A DNA stretch of 64,000 nt from Anoplopoma fimbria (taxonomy: Eukaryota; Chordata; Actinopteri; Perciformes; Anoplopomatidae): contig NC_072456.1 of the NCBI RefSeq assembly GCF_027596085.1, positions 18,489,218 to 18,553,217 on the forward strand, given 5' to 3'. Under the pieces are notes generated by a model. It saw only the letters and a program-made list of their open reading frames with translations, did no database searches and was not told the DNA's origin. How positions within the stretch are numbered: the first letter of the stretch is position 1; every line of letters begins with the position of its first letter. This document shows, in pieces, positions 12,081-26,439 of the stretch. The position numbers were made by a program, and so were the translations under genes.

Positions 12081-13033
12081 CTCTCCTGTATGATGTGCGC
12101 ACACATTATAAGCATCAAACCTTGAAGAATAAATGTGCTGATCAGCGTTAGTCAGGTGATGCTCGTCCATATCGCTCATTCTGCAGCGGGCCAGGTTGAC
12201 GTGAGAAAGCGGTGCAGTCCAGACTGGGCGTTAGGTGGGAAGAAGTCTGGTTGGCACAGTTGTTCAGACTGGCAGGGAGGAGAACCAGAGAGGAATGCAT
12301 TGAACATGCAGGTTTAGGGAGGTGGCTCTGAATGCGCTGCCTACAGGCTTGAAGTTTGAAGATGTTTGTGACGTCTGAGCTACTGAACTGTGGTGTTTAA
12401 ACATTCCACCTCCACTTTGAAATGAGACATGACCTCTTCTTTAGTAGCTTGTGGTAAACATTAACTTTCAAAGTCTTCCTCTATTTTTTTTTCAAAGTAA
12501 AGGGTTGTCAGAGCATCTAGTCCCTTAGAAGATCTGGCAGCAGGTGATATTAACACCAAGTGGAGACAACTTTAAAGTTCTGAGGAAGTGTCGTTGGGTG
12601 GATAAATGTTTTACAAATCAATAGAGAAAATTAGGTTTTAAATCCTAGATTATAACAAAAATAATCTGTGGCATTACCTTCTCTAATGAACTACTCCAGT
12701 TCAAATCACCAACACATTTCACAAATCTATTTCGATGTTAAGTTTGAGTACATTCTTACTGTTTGAAAAAACTGTTTTTATTTTGTAAATTAAAGTCCAA
12801 TAAATTGGCCCAAACCGCAAGGACTCTAAAGTGCCCCTTTTTTTCCTAGTGTAATGATGTCAATTTGGTTAAATACTTGATTCAGTCAACACTTAAATCT
12901 GTTGTATTTGAGACCATGTTCCATTGCTGTTTGTGTGGAAACTCAAATTTTCATTGTCCCTCAGTTCTTCCTTTCTTCCTCCATTTCCACATGTCACTCT
13001 GCCTGGGTGGAGATGAGATTGAATACACTTATT

Positions 13034-13089
13034 GTAAGTCGCTTTGGATAAAAGCGTCTGCTAAATGACTGTAATGTAATGTAATGTAA
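13034..13089 (+). mobile_element. SINE-like tail fragment with (TAATG)n end
   Basis: Carries the widespread fish core gtcgctttggataaaagcgt followed by ctgctaaatgactg and a run of taatg repeats. Another copy, inverted, is at 62076. Only the 3' part is recognisable. Confidence 0.65.
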
Positions 13090-14487
13090 CAAGGGAAAAA
13101 AGCCTACAGAAGGTTTTGCAAGTTGTTTACAAGTTGTGCTCTGAGTGATTTGTTTATCAAATTAACATTTGCTCAGATATTTGGATCTCTGCAACATCAT
13201 GTCCTAAACACTTAAAGATGGAGTGTAATGCTCTAAATGCCTACAAATTTGATGAGCAGTAAACATTTGCACTCCGTGCATGTACACACTATAAATTACA
13301 TGATTTGTTTAACAATTTACATACAATCTTTAGGGGGATGCCCTAAAACAATCACTTGACTGAAATAATGCAACTCCATTGTTAAATCTTTTCAAAGCCA
13401 ACCGAAAAAACCTCAAAGCTGTTGTTAATTGGATGTAAACAAGGGGATGCTCCAAAAAGTCCGCTTCTGCAGCCATGACATCATGCCTGTTACAAGATAC
13501 GTCCAGTCAAGCATGTGGACAATAATTCATCAAAGGCTGATGTATGGATTTTAAAAATACGATGCAGACGTGCATAAAAAGATGAAACACCGCTCTCTGA
13601 AAAGAAGACCTGGCACTGGACAGCAGGACGAGCAGGCCGGTCAATGGCTCCTTTTGTCATGCAAAATGTGCAAAACGAGCAATTTCAACAGATCTTGCCG
13701 ACAACACAATTAAACCATAGTGAATAAATAGACATTTGAAAGTCAACTGGAGACAAAAGAACCTCAGAGTCCCCCAAAACAAAATTAAGGGAGGGAGGAG
13801 AAGAATTAGGACAAACTGCCATAACAATCTGGGTCCTGGATTAAAAAATAATGTGGGGTCTCTTTGCATGTGTGTGTTTGGTTTTTGTTTGCATATAAAT
13901 TCACGCTTCATTTGCATGTTTGGTTCTGGTGATGTTTGTGTGAGTGTGAGCTGGGGTAAGAGCAGTTACGGCTTCTTGTTAACCCATAAGAAAGGATGCA
14001 GCGAGGTGGAACCGACAGGGACGTTGCACCACCCAAATATCGGTGTGTGTCTGCTGGCCTGAGACCCCCAGCTGGGTCCTCCGCCTGCACTGGATGGGGG
14101 ACAAAGACGCCTTGATGAGGCCAGAATCGACCCTCTCTCACCTTCCCCAGGGGGCCTGGAAAATGCCCCTTCAGGCCGCTTTAGCAAACCCCACAACCAA
14201 AGGGCCGATCAATATGTACCTTCTGGCAGAAACAGATCTGATCTGACAGATCTGCAAAAACTGCCTTTAATTCACTATATCAAGTACAGACTACTGATTC
14301 TTTCTATGTTGATTGTTAACCGTAGCTACGTACATTTTAGAGAGCATCTTTTGCTACCAGTTCATTATGAATAGATCATTTGGTAGGATTGTGACCACCG
14401 GGTAGGAGTATGAGCAATAAAATGTAAGTTTATGTAGAGGATCTGTGGCTGCAGATAGACTGTGTGTATAGTTTATGCCTGTGTCTG

Positions 14488-14489
<2 letters not shown>

Positions 14490-14571
<82 letters not shown>
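14490..14571. repeat. (GT)n microsatellite
   Basis: About 40 GT units without interruption. Confidence 0.95.
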
Positions 14572-14573
<2 letters not shown>

Positions 14574-15059
14574 AAATTAAAATACCACAGGAAACCTCAT
14601 CTTAAAAACTGTGACTGTCTGAGGAGACTTCGCAGTCACTATTACATAAGTGTGCCTTGCAACAAATCTCTGAAAGTAAACATCAATCTTTCTCTCCCGT
14701 ATACTCTTTACTTACTTTCTTTTCACTTTACTGGTGTGAATGCTAAGAAAGACACAACAAGCAAGCATGACCTTCAAGACTAAATGAGTTCTTGAAATGT
14801 TGCCCCCCCCCCCCCCTTTCAAAGCTGTTTGTGGTGTGGCATCTTACTGACTCCCCCTCTCTCTCCCCCCTTCTCTCTGGCTGTGGGCATCTCTGATGGC
14901 AGCAGCTCTGAGGTTTCAGGGCTGACTGGGTAAGCAAATGAGGAGTAAACAATGTGAGAGACAGACAGCCAGTCAGACAGCCTAACCACTGGAGCGAATG
15001 CTCTTCTCTGCTTGTGTGAGCTAGCACACTAATCTGCACTTGTATATTGTATTGCAGTG

Positions 15060-15915
15060 TTCATGGCGTACTATAAAATGACTTTTATACATAATTAATG
15101 ACATACACTACTGTGACTTTCATGATATTTTTCATGACATGCTATACTATGATGTTGATGAAATGTTACATACAGTACTATTATATACAGATACATACAG
15201 ACATACAGTACTATTACTTTTCTGACGTTTCAATAGCTTACTTTACAAAGACTTTTTGACATTTTTTATGATCTAATATATTATGACATTTTTAAAAGTT
15301 TTTCATGGGACACTATACTCTGACTTCTACGAAATTTTATGAAATTCTATTCTATGACTTTTATGATTTATTATGGCTTACTATACTATGAATTTATGCA
15401 TCCTATACAATTCATTTATTTACATTTTTTCATTGTATACTATCGTGTATATACGATTTTTTAATGACATACTATACTTTGGCGTTTTTTAATTTTTTTA
15501 ACACACTATACTATGACCTTTTTTACATCTTCATGGCATACTATAATATCATTTATTATCGCTTTTTTGGGTCATGCTATACTATGACTTTTTCAATAAA
15601 TTTTAATGACATACTGTATCATGACTTTTATGACATTTTTAAGACATACTATACTAAGCCTTTTTAATGACATACTAAACTATGACATTTATAGCAATAA
15701 AACACTATACTATGTCCTTTTTATGATGTAAAATCCAATGACTGTTTTTTGTTAACATAACAAACCATACTATGATTTTGGGATTTTTTTCAAAAAATGA
15801 CATGCTATAGTATGACATTTTTGGCATTTTTTTACATCGGGTACTATGCCACTTTTGATCATTTTTGACTGAGATTTATATTTTTTAGAACCCCTATAAT
15901 ACCTACTAAACTATG
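15060..15915. repeat. Degenerate AT-rich minisatellite built on TACTATAC-TATGAC units
   Basis: The phrase catactatactatgac, or a close variant, recurs at least a dozen times at roughly 30-70 bp spacing, separated by T-rich spacers such as tttttatgacat. The units have drifted in length and sequence, indicating an old tandem array. It ends directly in the CT microsatellite at 15920. Confidence 0.8.
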
Positions 15916-15918
15916 ATG

Positions 15919-15919
<1 letters not shown>

Positions 15920-15964
<45 letters not shown>
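15920..15964. repeat. (CT)n microsatellite followed by a short GA run
   Basis: About 22 CT units, then aaagagaaagagagag; the two halves could fold as a hairpin. Confidence 0.95.
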
Positions 15965-15967
<3 letters not shown>

Positions 15968-16320
15968 GAGAAAGAGAGAGAGAGAAATGTGAGGATTGTG
16001 ACAGGAGAGCGCCATCAGATTGGCCATGATTGGGCCAAAGTAATGTGTAAATAGATAATAATAATTATCTATTTATTTGCTAGGTAGAGAAAGAGTTTTG
16101 ACAGAATTGGCGCTCAGAATCCTCTCTGATGAGCTCAACTCTGTAGTTGATTCCTTGTAGTCTACTTACAATAGACTGTATATTTCCACTCAAGCTCAAA
16201 CATGCAAACACATCTAATCATTACTACTCTTTGCCTGCAGATTAAAATTACAGGTTTCCTATAATAACTTAAACAAAGAAAGCTTGTTTTCTCTTCCAGT
16301 TGATGGAACCAGTCCATGAT

Positions 16321-17001
16321 CAGTGATGGGAATTAACCAAGTAGATTTAGTAGATTAACCAAGTAGATTTACTCAAGTACAATTTTGAAGCTCTTAAGTA
16401 CTGTAATTAAGTATTTCAATTGTTTGCTATTTTTTACTTCTACTTTACTACATTTAACAGGGAAGTACTGTACTATTTACCCTTTTATCCCAAACTTGTT
16501 GGCTTGTGAACCCTTACAGAAAAGCTGTGTCTATTTGTCACAGTTGGCTCCTTGTCACATTTCGGATGTCTATTAGTTGTTGCACCAAACACCAAACCAA
16601 CATTTGCCCTCTAAACCTATGAGATGATTTAGTTTATATTACTGTTCCCGGCACAAAGAGGTAAAAGCATACAATATATCGCAAAAAAAGCTAATAGTGG
16701 AGAAAAAAAACAACCCTTTAAGCATTTCATGAATCCCCAGATTTCTCTTGTGACCCTTTTGGAGGGGGTTCAAGCCTTTTAGTCTGGATAAACTACCTAA
16801 TGTATGTATAATGGTTAAATAGTAATAGTAAAATGTTATTTACATATAGATGGATTAATAATGTTATACTGATACTTTAAGTGCATTGTTGCTGATAATA
16901 CTTCATAGGATTTTGAAAAAAGGACTTATACTCCAAAATAAGTATTTTTACATTCTTCTACTTTTACTAAGGACAGGCTTTGTGTACGTCTTCCACCTCT
17001 G
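16321..17001 (+). mobile_element. Nonautonomous fish DNA repeat (copy opposite to 11721)
   Basis: Opens cagtgatgggaattaacc, continues through AAGTAC-rich sequence (ctcaagtacaattttgaagc) and closes with tacttttacta and cttccacctctg, the mirror of its start. Same family as 11721-12080 but longer and in plus orientation. Confidence 0.55.
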
Positions 17002-17511
17002 CCCACGATTTCGTGAATGTGTTGTTGCATAGCTCTCGGACAAATGTCATTTTTTAAGATGCCTCTCCCCTCACATGTTTTTTTATCCCCCTCACAAACA
17101 GATGTGAGCGTACCATCTGAAATATGCACCGTGGTAGAATAGCCATTGTGATCACTCATGATGTCACAAAGTCAACACGAGGACGGTTTCATTCACAGGA
17201 AGAGGCCACAAAGGCTTTGTCTGCTGAACAACAACTGTGGGCAGAGCAGAAACGAGCCAACGGACATTCCAGGCAAGCCTGGCATACTTGGATTCAAGTG
17301 ATATAAAATGTCTCTTCCTCTTTGTCACAAAGACACAGCAAAGCCCTTTGTGTGTGTTTTTGCAGGAGATTTTTTTTAAAACATAACTGACACTTCCTCT
17401 GACTCTCATTAATAAAACAGATTAATTCCCAGTTGGGTTGGAGTGAGGCTCCAGGAGGGGTTTGCTGAGGGTTGGGGTAGCACGAAGAGGTTTGATATGT
17501 TGCCTGGGGTG

Positions 17512-17637
<126 letters not shown>

Positions 17638-20600
17638 CTTCCCCAATCAAAAGCCCCTTTCCGCTTGGAGAGAGAAAAAACTTCAAAAGCATCATCTACA
17701 GCCTGATGAGAAGCTGGAGTATGGCAGATGTAAACCCGCCCTCTGGCACATGCACACACACACGTACAGAAAGACACACCAAACAGAGTTATGAGAGTAA
17801 GCCACATGCATGTGTGAGTTTGTGTGTGTTTATGTGCGTTTGAGGCGACCCCTTCTGTTGTTGTGTCCGGCTTCGGATGAGATGTGACACCGAGAATGAA
17901 TAATACAATAGAGAAATACTCGGACGTGTCAGCAGCATCTGTCTCTGTCTGGGGCTGACGTGTGTCATCCTCCCTCCTCATTCAGAGCAGAGAGCCGAGG
18001 TTTATACAAAACTAATGAAGCAGACACATGCTGTATTAACACACACACTCTCATGCATGCACGCACACATATAGAGACACACAAACTAGTGCAGCTTGGA
18101 TTGAACAAGGGGTGCCATGTGGCCTAACCGTGGCATCTCTCTCATCTCAAATTCCCAAAAGAGCCTCACGCTGCTTTTGATACACAAAAGTGAGATCTTA
18201 GTGAAGAGGAAAGGGTCAACAGAGGTGGACTACTTAAAAAAATACTTGCTAGCAATACCAAAACACTGAATTATTTATTATACGGCTGTAGTGAAAAGCT
18301 GGTTATTGCTCGGTGTATTGTTCAGAGTTGCAACTCAACTGAAGTGGACTTTGTTGGCACTATCAAAGAAGTCAACGGCCCGACCGCTGTGCTCCGATTG
18401 GCTGACAGATGCCATTTCCCAGAGGGCCGAGGTGAACAATAATTAGAAGACATGAGAGAGAGAGGAGCAGCAGAAACAGATGAATAACAGAGATGGAAGC
18501 GGAAGAGATTTGCTGCGTTTGAACAATAGAGCAGTCTTCCTTTGTTTGTGGTGGAACAGGTTCTTGTGCAAGTAACAGCAGATGACAGGGCTTTCATTTT
18601 GAGCTTGTGTCACATTATCATATTATCATAACTAATGCGCTTTAACACTCGGCCAAGAATCTTTGACATGTTAATGGTCTGAAATAAGACCCACGGATTA
18701 AAATATGAAAGTGGAAAAAATGTAGTATGTGTGTTTTTGGTGGATGGGTTTTCAGTATGTTGTGAATGTGTGTGCACACCCAAGAGTGATTACACTGGGT
18801 TTGCAAATAGTTTCTCCTCTGTTGCGTAAGACTCTTCCTCAAAGGTGATGAGAACCTTAGAAAACGACTGAAGGCTTTTAACTGTGAATAAAGTCAAGAG
18901 GTAAATGTGAGGTGCTCTGCATTTGGAAGAGAAAAACACACCATATTTAATGTGGATCTGGAAGCTCCTCCAACAGAACATCACACCTAGCTGAGTTTGG
19001 CTGCAGACTTTATTTATATTGCACATTTATTTCAACGTTTCAGTGACTGGTTACTTTATATAATTATATTTTACATACAAAAATGAGATGTTCTTGAGGG
19101 GTAAAATGAGCTCCACCTTGAGCAACTATAACAGTTAAATACTATTTAGACTGGCAACATAATGTCACCTAAATTTACTTTTTATTAATGAGGTTATGTT
19201 TTTCCCATAATCTGCGAAGTTGAAACATGCTTATACTGAATGTATCTTGCAAAATATTCTGTGACTTTTGTTGTAAAACATGATTAGCATTTTCATGAAC
19301 ATGTTTAGCTCTTGGTAAAGATGGTTGTCTTTATGAAATACTGAAAAAGTCAACGCTGCCCTGAGGCAAAAGACAATCCCATAATCCACCTTTGACCTGC
19401 CTGCATTACAAGTACAAAAGTAAAAAATATTGCCAATTCATCTTATCCAACAGCAGTTATGTTTCTTGCAACACATATTTGGTTTCAAGACATTTTGTAA
19501 GAACGTGATGATGAATGTTGTCGTAAACTTCCCATCTGGATTGGATACGTTGCCCAGGGTGTTGGCACAGATCACACACATCCTGCAGGGGGATGGTGGC
19601 AACTCAACAGAGAGAGTGGACTGTATGGAGATATCAGCTTTATATAACCTTTGTAGTGTTTTTGTCTCTAGTAAATCGTATTAACAGCTCCGTTTTTATT
19701 GGTAGTATAATTGAGTAGTGAAATAAAGGACTTTTAAAATTCAAATGTTTTTTTTTCATTCTGCACACTGGCAGACACATCCACCCAGCTTTTGGTTTTG
19801 CAGCAGTTTGTGGCCTATTTGCTCCTTTGGCAGCGTCTTTCCGTGTCCATCCCTCCACCCCCTCACCCTCCTCCCTCCCTCCCTCACCCATCAACAGCGG
19901 CCAGACAGCCATCCAACATGCCAGCTCTGGTGGGAGGCTGGCGACAGCTCAGTTCCAGCTCCTAAATCAGAGAGGCTGTGTTTAGATCCCCCCCCGTAGA
20001 GCAGCACTACACTCGCGATGAGCTCTGCTGCGCTACACTCTTCCAAGATGAAAGAGGGAAGTGCTGAGGAAGCTGTATGCAGTTATTCTCACCCCTGTTT
20101 GTCCATTTCGTGCTGAGTCTGTCAAACTAGTATAGAAACAAATCTCCCTTTTTCTCCTTCATCAGCTTATATTACATTCAAGAAAAAAAAAAGACGAGCA
20201 GGGACAAAGAGTGCTGTGGTGGTTCTTGCATAAGCACGGAAGGAAGATATCAAAGCGCACACACAGATAAAGGACACACAAAACATCTTATTTAGACAGA
20301 GAAAGCAACTTTTCTCTGCTTTTGATGATGTTGAAAGGCTTGTTCAGGACTGAAGTGCACTCCCTCGGGCGACATTCTTGGAAAGGGGACGACAAATCCT
20401 CACAGAGAGTTTCTTTAAAATAATACAGGGAGGTTTAAGTGCACCATCAACAAAAGTGCATCTGATTTACCTGATAAAGTGGGACCCTACAGCTCCCTTT
20501 TACTCACTTTACATTCACTTCACATCGCCGGCTGGTTTTAAGGGCTTCCTGCCGGCCTTTTGTTCCCTTTTAGTCTAGACAATATGTTTCACTTCTTGTT

Positions 20601-22279
20601 CCTATTTTTCTTAAAAGCACTGCACATGTTCCGAAATGTACTTTCAGCAACAACTTTGATGATGGTAAGACACTTTTACACAAAGATTCTATTGGGTCTT
20701 TCCAGGCAGAAACGCAGCTTTAGTTGCCCACATCTTCACAATCTGACATTGAGACGGTTTTCCATGCGATAGCTGCCAGGAGGCTATTTGTCTTGGCACC
20801 ACCAGCGGTTTTTTTATACCTAAAGTCAGAGTGTGCATTTGTGTGTGTGTGTAAGAGGGAAGTTCTTTCTACTTCTCTGAAAATGCCACAGAGACCTCCC
20901 ACACTGCATCAGTCTTGAACAATAGTTTACTGCATCCTAAAATTACAGATGAAAAATGCTTTAAGCTGTGGACATTGATTTAACAATGTTAATTGTTGTA
21001 AGATTGAGAATTACCGAATACAATTTTAAAAGAGTTGGTGATTAAACAACAAGCATTTAGACTAAAGGCTCTTTATAAAAAAGGATTCCCTGCAGTCATC
21101 AGCAGTGAACTAGATTTTTTAAAGAGTTTCATAAAGGAATATTATAACAGTTTGTAAAATATTCTTATTTGCTTTCTTGTCGAGATAAGTAGATCGTCAC
21201 CACTCTCATATTTATAGAGTGGTATCAATCTTCTCGTCTTCTCTTGGTAAGAGAGCAAATAAACTTGTTTCCCCAAACAATTCCTTTAATCCTAGACTCA
21301 ACATTGTTTTGTGACCAAATAACCCGTAGCCATGAAGCTCAAAAGGACACTGCTGCATGAGAATCTAATGTGTTTACTCTTCTCTGGAACAGGCCGATCC
21401 ATCACAATAGTGGCATTCATCACTAGCTGGTGCATTGTAATCAGCACACAGGCACATGGGAATAAAACTGGAATGACCAGACAGTCGCCAGGCTGCAGCT
21501 GACAGCGAAATGCAAATACGCTGAGCGAAACGAGCCGAGTCAGCACAGAGCACACTTCTTTTATAATCCATCTCCTCCTTTCAATTCACCTGAGGCGTCT
21601 CTGCTGGCAGAACAATAGCCCTCCCCCGGATCTGATTTCTAACGGACATAACCTTTCTCTGAGGAGGCCTTTTCACCGCTGCCCCCACACAGGGACTTCC
21701 TTGTTGATGGAAGATCGGTTGAACAGGTTGAAGGAACAATGATTCTCATTCATCCAACGCAAAGCTACGAAGCAGACAGTATGAAATCCGTCCAGGTTTA
21801 CTTATCACACTTTACAACCCATGAGAGATATCTAGTGTCCGAGGAGTCATAATGGTGTAAATATTTAACTACACACGGCCGTTTCAGGCCACAGACCTTT
21901 ACTGTTCTGTTCATACTGATAACAGCTACAACCAGAAAAATTCTCATCTTTTACCTTTTTTTGTGCATTAGTCTCTTATTTTTTCAGAAAGTAACTTCGC
22001 CTACCAAGGTGGTTATGTAAGCAGAATTTAGAGCAGCCTTGGCGGAGAGACATGTTTTTCCTGGCGGTTATCTTCCTGTAATCACCTTGGGTGTTAGCAA
22101 AGACGAGAGATAGAGTCGGCTTTGTGTCTTTTCAACAAGAGGATCTTTGTGTCAGCCAGGAGCGATGAAACAATACTCAGATAAGCGGCCATGAAGCACA
22201 TTCCTTCATAGCATCAGTTAAAAAACAGCAGGCAGGAAGTTGAGGAGAATGAAAGCTGGTTTAAAGACATTGCAGGTGA

Positions 22280-22718
22280 CAGCGGTTCTCAAACTGCGGG
22301 TCCTGACCCCACAAAGGGTCGCTAGGTTCATCTGAGGGGTTGCAAACAATTAACGGGAATGTAAAGCAGAAAAAAAAAAGGTTTTAGATATTTACCTTAT
22401 GTTAACTTCATTAGCACAATTAGAACATTGGTCCTGACAGAAATATCTGATCAACAGTTGGATGGATGCCATTACATTTATAAACAGACATTCATGGCTA
22501 CCAGAAGATGAAACTCACTGACTTTTGTGATCTTCTGTCTTTTCATCTACCGCCACCACCAGGTTCATTATCAGAGGTATAATTATAATAATCAGGCCTC
22601 TTATGATGACTCAGATAGGACAAAGCGAAACCTCTCAACCGATGACACACATATAACCGATGAGCAAGACACTGCTTGATTTTGTTGGTTCACAAGTCAA
22701 GAAGGTCTAGAACCCCTG
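22280..22718 (+). mobile_element. Candidate hAT-type nonautonomous element
   Basis: Left end cagcggttctcaaactgcgg followed by gtcctgacccc, the typical start of hAT-derived MITEs. The right end ctagaacccctg is an imperfect inverted match. No open frame and no clear 8-bp target duplication, so it is probably old. Confidence 0.45.
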
Positions 22719-23733
22719 AATTTTAAATGTGGTCTTGTTCAGTAGCCTGGCTGAACTCTTTAAACAGCTCATGCCAACCTGCATGCTGCCAAAGTGTAGA
22801 GAAGCTGTTAGATCCGGACGGAAGAGCAAAAACAAATACAAACCAACTGCTGACACAGAGTCTATCAAACCGAGATTTGTCTCAGCGTTTAATGAGCCTG
22901 CGGGGAGGTTCGTCTGCACGTCTGTCTCTGCGGAGCGCCGATTTGTTTAACTTTGCGGTGAAAAGTGCCTCCGACACAGAACAACAGCCAAAGACTCCTG
23001 ACTTCTTTCAAACTGCATTACATAAAATGCTTATGAGCTGCGAGGCGGTTGAGCTGAGGAGGATTGGAGACACTGGATGAGAGGGGACGAGACAGCGAGA
23101 CATGAAAGAGGCAGAACAGTGGAAGGAACGAGACAGAAACAAAGACGGAGTAAAATGCAGCTTCCCCTCCACAGGGGAAGCTGCCTGGAAAAAATAATTG
23201 TTGAGAGGAGACAGAGGGAAAGCCACTAATGACAGCAGACAATAAAAACAGGCCACTACTGTAGCGTCTTCCCAGTCAGAATGACAATAACACAGGAACT
23301 GACTGCCGGGCTCTTAGCAAGGTCTGCAGTGGGATTGAACAGCCGCAACCACAGCACCTGAAATAGAGCTTTGTCTGGGAATAGACTGTTATTAGGTCGT
23401 CTCCTCACAGGGTCAATAACACTGTTACTACACCTCCCAGACACTGAGGAATGGCTGGGAGGCTCTCTAATTGGGTGGTCAGGATTATTTTGACAAGCAG
23501 TGAATAGAAAACTAAATAATGAGGCAGAATTATATGTTGCATGTGGTAGTTGTTGGGGCGGTGGGGAAGAACAAATCCCTGTAAATAGACATTTACTTGA
23601 ATAGGACTCATTGCATGCATGACTTTTACCTAAATAGCATTTATCCACATATGCAGCAAACCAAACAATTAGTGTTTGCTGGCAGTAAATAAAAGAAAAG
23701 ACAACAAATACAAAAATCATTTCAAGACTTATT

Positions 23734-23739
23734 TTTATT
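23734..23739 (-). terminator. arhgef18: Candidate polyadenylation signal for arhgef18
   Basis: AATAAA on the minus strand, followed within 40 nt by a T/GT-rich stretch (GTATTTGTTGTC). It would give a 3'UTR of about 3.8 kb. Nearer variant signals (ATTAAA-type, for example near 25058) cannot be excluded. Confidence 0.4.
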
Positions 23740-24291
23740 ACTAAACTCTATCTAAGGCAGCAGTTTGTGTCCACAGGTCATTCTAACGTCTTACAGTGAA
23801 TAAAATAAAATGGTACAAAAATCAGTTCTGCTGTGTGCTACAAACGTCATTAGACAGCTCTTGGTAAATAAAAGTTCACAGACAATAACAATAATAAGCA
23901 TTATGAACATTCATTTTCCCCTTCAAGTATGCTACTATCCAAAGTGACTAGTGTAAAATTGGCTGAGGAAATACGTTCATGATTATTTACACATTAAAGG
24001 TCCAATGTGCGCCTATGAGAGTGTGTATAAAAGGAAAAACACAACTGGAGACAAGTCGGTTAGAAATGTTTCCGCTGCGTTTTCTGTGGAGAGCGCGCAC
24101 ACACAAACACACACACACAGATACCCACAAACAGAAACACACAGACAAACACACACAGTGATGTGACTGACTGGCTTTAAAGTTTTAGAACAAAGACGTT
24201 AAGCATTTCAGTACAGCAAAAGAACATTTAAGACTTGAGTTGGTCCAAACAGCGGCACCAACAAGGCAGCATCCACCTCTTCTGACGAGGT

Positions 24292-24840
24292 TTACTTTAA
24301 GTTCGCAACTGAACTTAAACCAGTTTTCCTGCTGCCGGACATCTCTGACTCAGCAATAAAGGAGACACTTGGAAAAAAAGGAAAATGGACAGACAAGCCT
24401 GAAAATATATCTTTGACAAAACCATCCCATCCCAATATCCACTTAAGGGCTCTCTCCGGAGCTTTCAACCAAATCCCATGTTCTTCATTAGCATTAGCAG
24501 ATAGGAGTTTGCTCACTTGACCAGCAGATGCTATGATTTTATCGTCCATGTTGGCCTTTAAGTTAAGAATTGCCTTAACTTTGACGAAGAAGACTGTGTG
24601 ATATGGTTGAAACTCTGGCAAAAAGCTTGTAAATGGACGTTGAGTTGAGACCTTGGTGTCATAGTCTGGAAAAATATTTTTGTTTTGATATCGCTTCATC
24701 CAACGAGAATCACCAAGTATGTTCACATGCACATTGTTGTTGTGTTTTAAGAGACGGTGTACATAAATACAATGCACTGTATCAGATAAGCTCATATCCT
24801 GATAATGAAAATTCCAGATGCCATAGTTGGGTTGTGCCAA
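24292..24840 (-). CDS. Unidentified open frame (182 codons)
   Basis: An open frame with protein-like composition, not repeat-derived. The frame opens at a TGA about 25 nt upstream of a TTG at 24840; the first ATG in it gives MSLSDTVHCIYVHRLL, about 167 residues. Notable runs are NILGDSRWMKRYQ, TSFLPEFQPYHTVFFVKVKA and NEEHGIWLKAPERALKWILG. I recognise no domain. A partial, stop-containing copy of its 3' half lies near 26440-26565. It could be the last exon of an unknown gene, a decayed gene copy inside the arhgef18 3'UTR, or chance. Confidence 0.3.
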   Translation of the reverse strand: MAQPNYGIWNFHYQDMSLSDTVHCIYVHRLLKHNNNVHVNILGDSRWMKRYQNKNIFPDYDTKVSTQRPFTSFLPEFQPYHTVFFVKVKAILNLKANMDDKIIASAGQVSKLLSANANEEHGIWLKAPERALKWILGWDGFVKDIFSGLSVHFPFFPSVSFIAESEMSGSRKTGLSSVANLK

Positions 24841-26439
24841 TATAAACCAGAATACTGGGGAACTTCAACACCCATTTGATTCATTGTTTGTATTTGCTCT
24901 GGTTTCAAAGTGAATATCTGTGTATACAGAGATATTTCAGATCAGGACAGGAGCATAGAAAAGATTAAAAAAACATAAAGCCCCAGAAATAGACGTGACG
25001 CAGAATATGAGCCTACAGTGTACTGTAAACACACTTGTTGTGGACGCTCCCTCAAGGATGTTTAATAAGTAATAACACTTTGTGGATGACCACACAACAG
25101 CACAGTGTCATTTATCCTTCATATAAGAGCACAGTCAGGAACCCAGCCAAATGTGTCTTTGGTTTAACCAACTGAAACAAGCAGGTGGTTTTGTTTTCAA
25201 GACTTCTACATAATATTGGTGAATCATGACTCATAATTTGCTGGAGAGAGACAACACACAGTGCACCTTGGCTTCAATGCTCCAACATCAACAAACATCA
25301 GGAGATTAAATATGCAAACGTTCAATATCAGTTCCACAGCAATGGCTGACAGTGATTTCGTTAAACTGCCACGAGTCTATCCAAGCAAGGCGTACCATAT
25401 TATACATACACACCCATGTGTGTGTATTCTAAGTGTATATACACATATGCAGAAACAGACTTTTGGCTGACTTTTGCATCTTGATGCACGTCAAATATCT
25501 CTGTTCCTACTACAAGAATGTGTAAAAGTAAGCCGGTAAGTATGTACAACAATATACATAATATACATAAACCCTCAGCTCAAACTCCAGCTAGCGATCA
25601 CAGCTTCAGAGCTTCATTTGACAAAGACAAAAAGCTATTCTGCATTCTTCCTTCCAGAGACACAAATCACATGATTGTGTCAACTACTTCATGATTTAAA
25701 GGGTTCTCACGTATATACAGAGAAAGACAATCACATGGACATCTCCATATTTCTTCTGTGTGAAAGAGATAAAGGGTGGCATTTAAGAGAAAAGCTGACA
25801 GTCGTTTTTGCTGCAGGACCACTGCACCTGGTCACAGTACCGCTTCTCTGTCAGCCACAGATTTAAGACCCCGCTAATGAAATGTCATCAGCAATCAATA
25901 AAACACAGTGTCAACGAGACCTCAGAGTTTTAATTAAAACTGACATCTTATATATATATATATACCTCAAAGATATACCGGCTCTGCTAAAACAAACCCA
26001 TCCTGACAAATTTACTGTCAATTCAGCAAAAAAGGAGTCCAGAGACACAAGCTTTTAAAAACATGAGTTGTTAATCACATGAACTTTTCATTTCCTGACT
26101 TGAGTGAAAAATGAGGGCTGAATATATAAACTTTAAATTGCTTCGCTATTTTTCTGGCCAAGTTTTTCCTGGGAGTCTCTTGAAGACTCAGAGGACAGAC
26201 GAGTATATTCTGTTTATGAGTTGTTAAGGAGGAGGACTGTGTATTATTTAATATGGTGCATTATATGACTGAAACCACTTCAGAACAACCAAGACTGAGA
26301 GATATAAAACCGTGTGAATAAAGCAAAAGTTTTCCGTGATACGTCTGAACTGTCGTCTAGTGCAAAATCATAAAGACATATTCTAGTAGGGTGATGGAAA
26401 TACATGAAATTTGAAATAAAGGTGAATTTAAAAAGGTCC

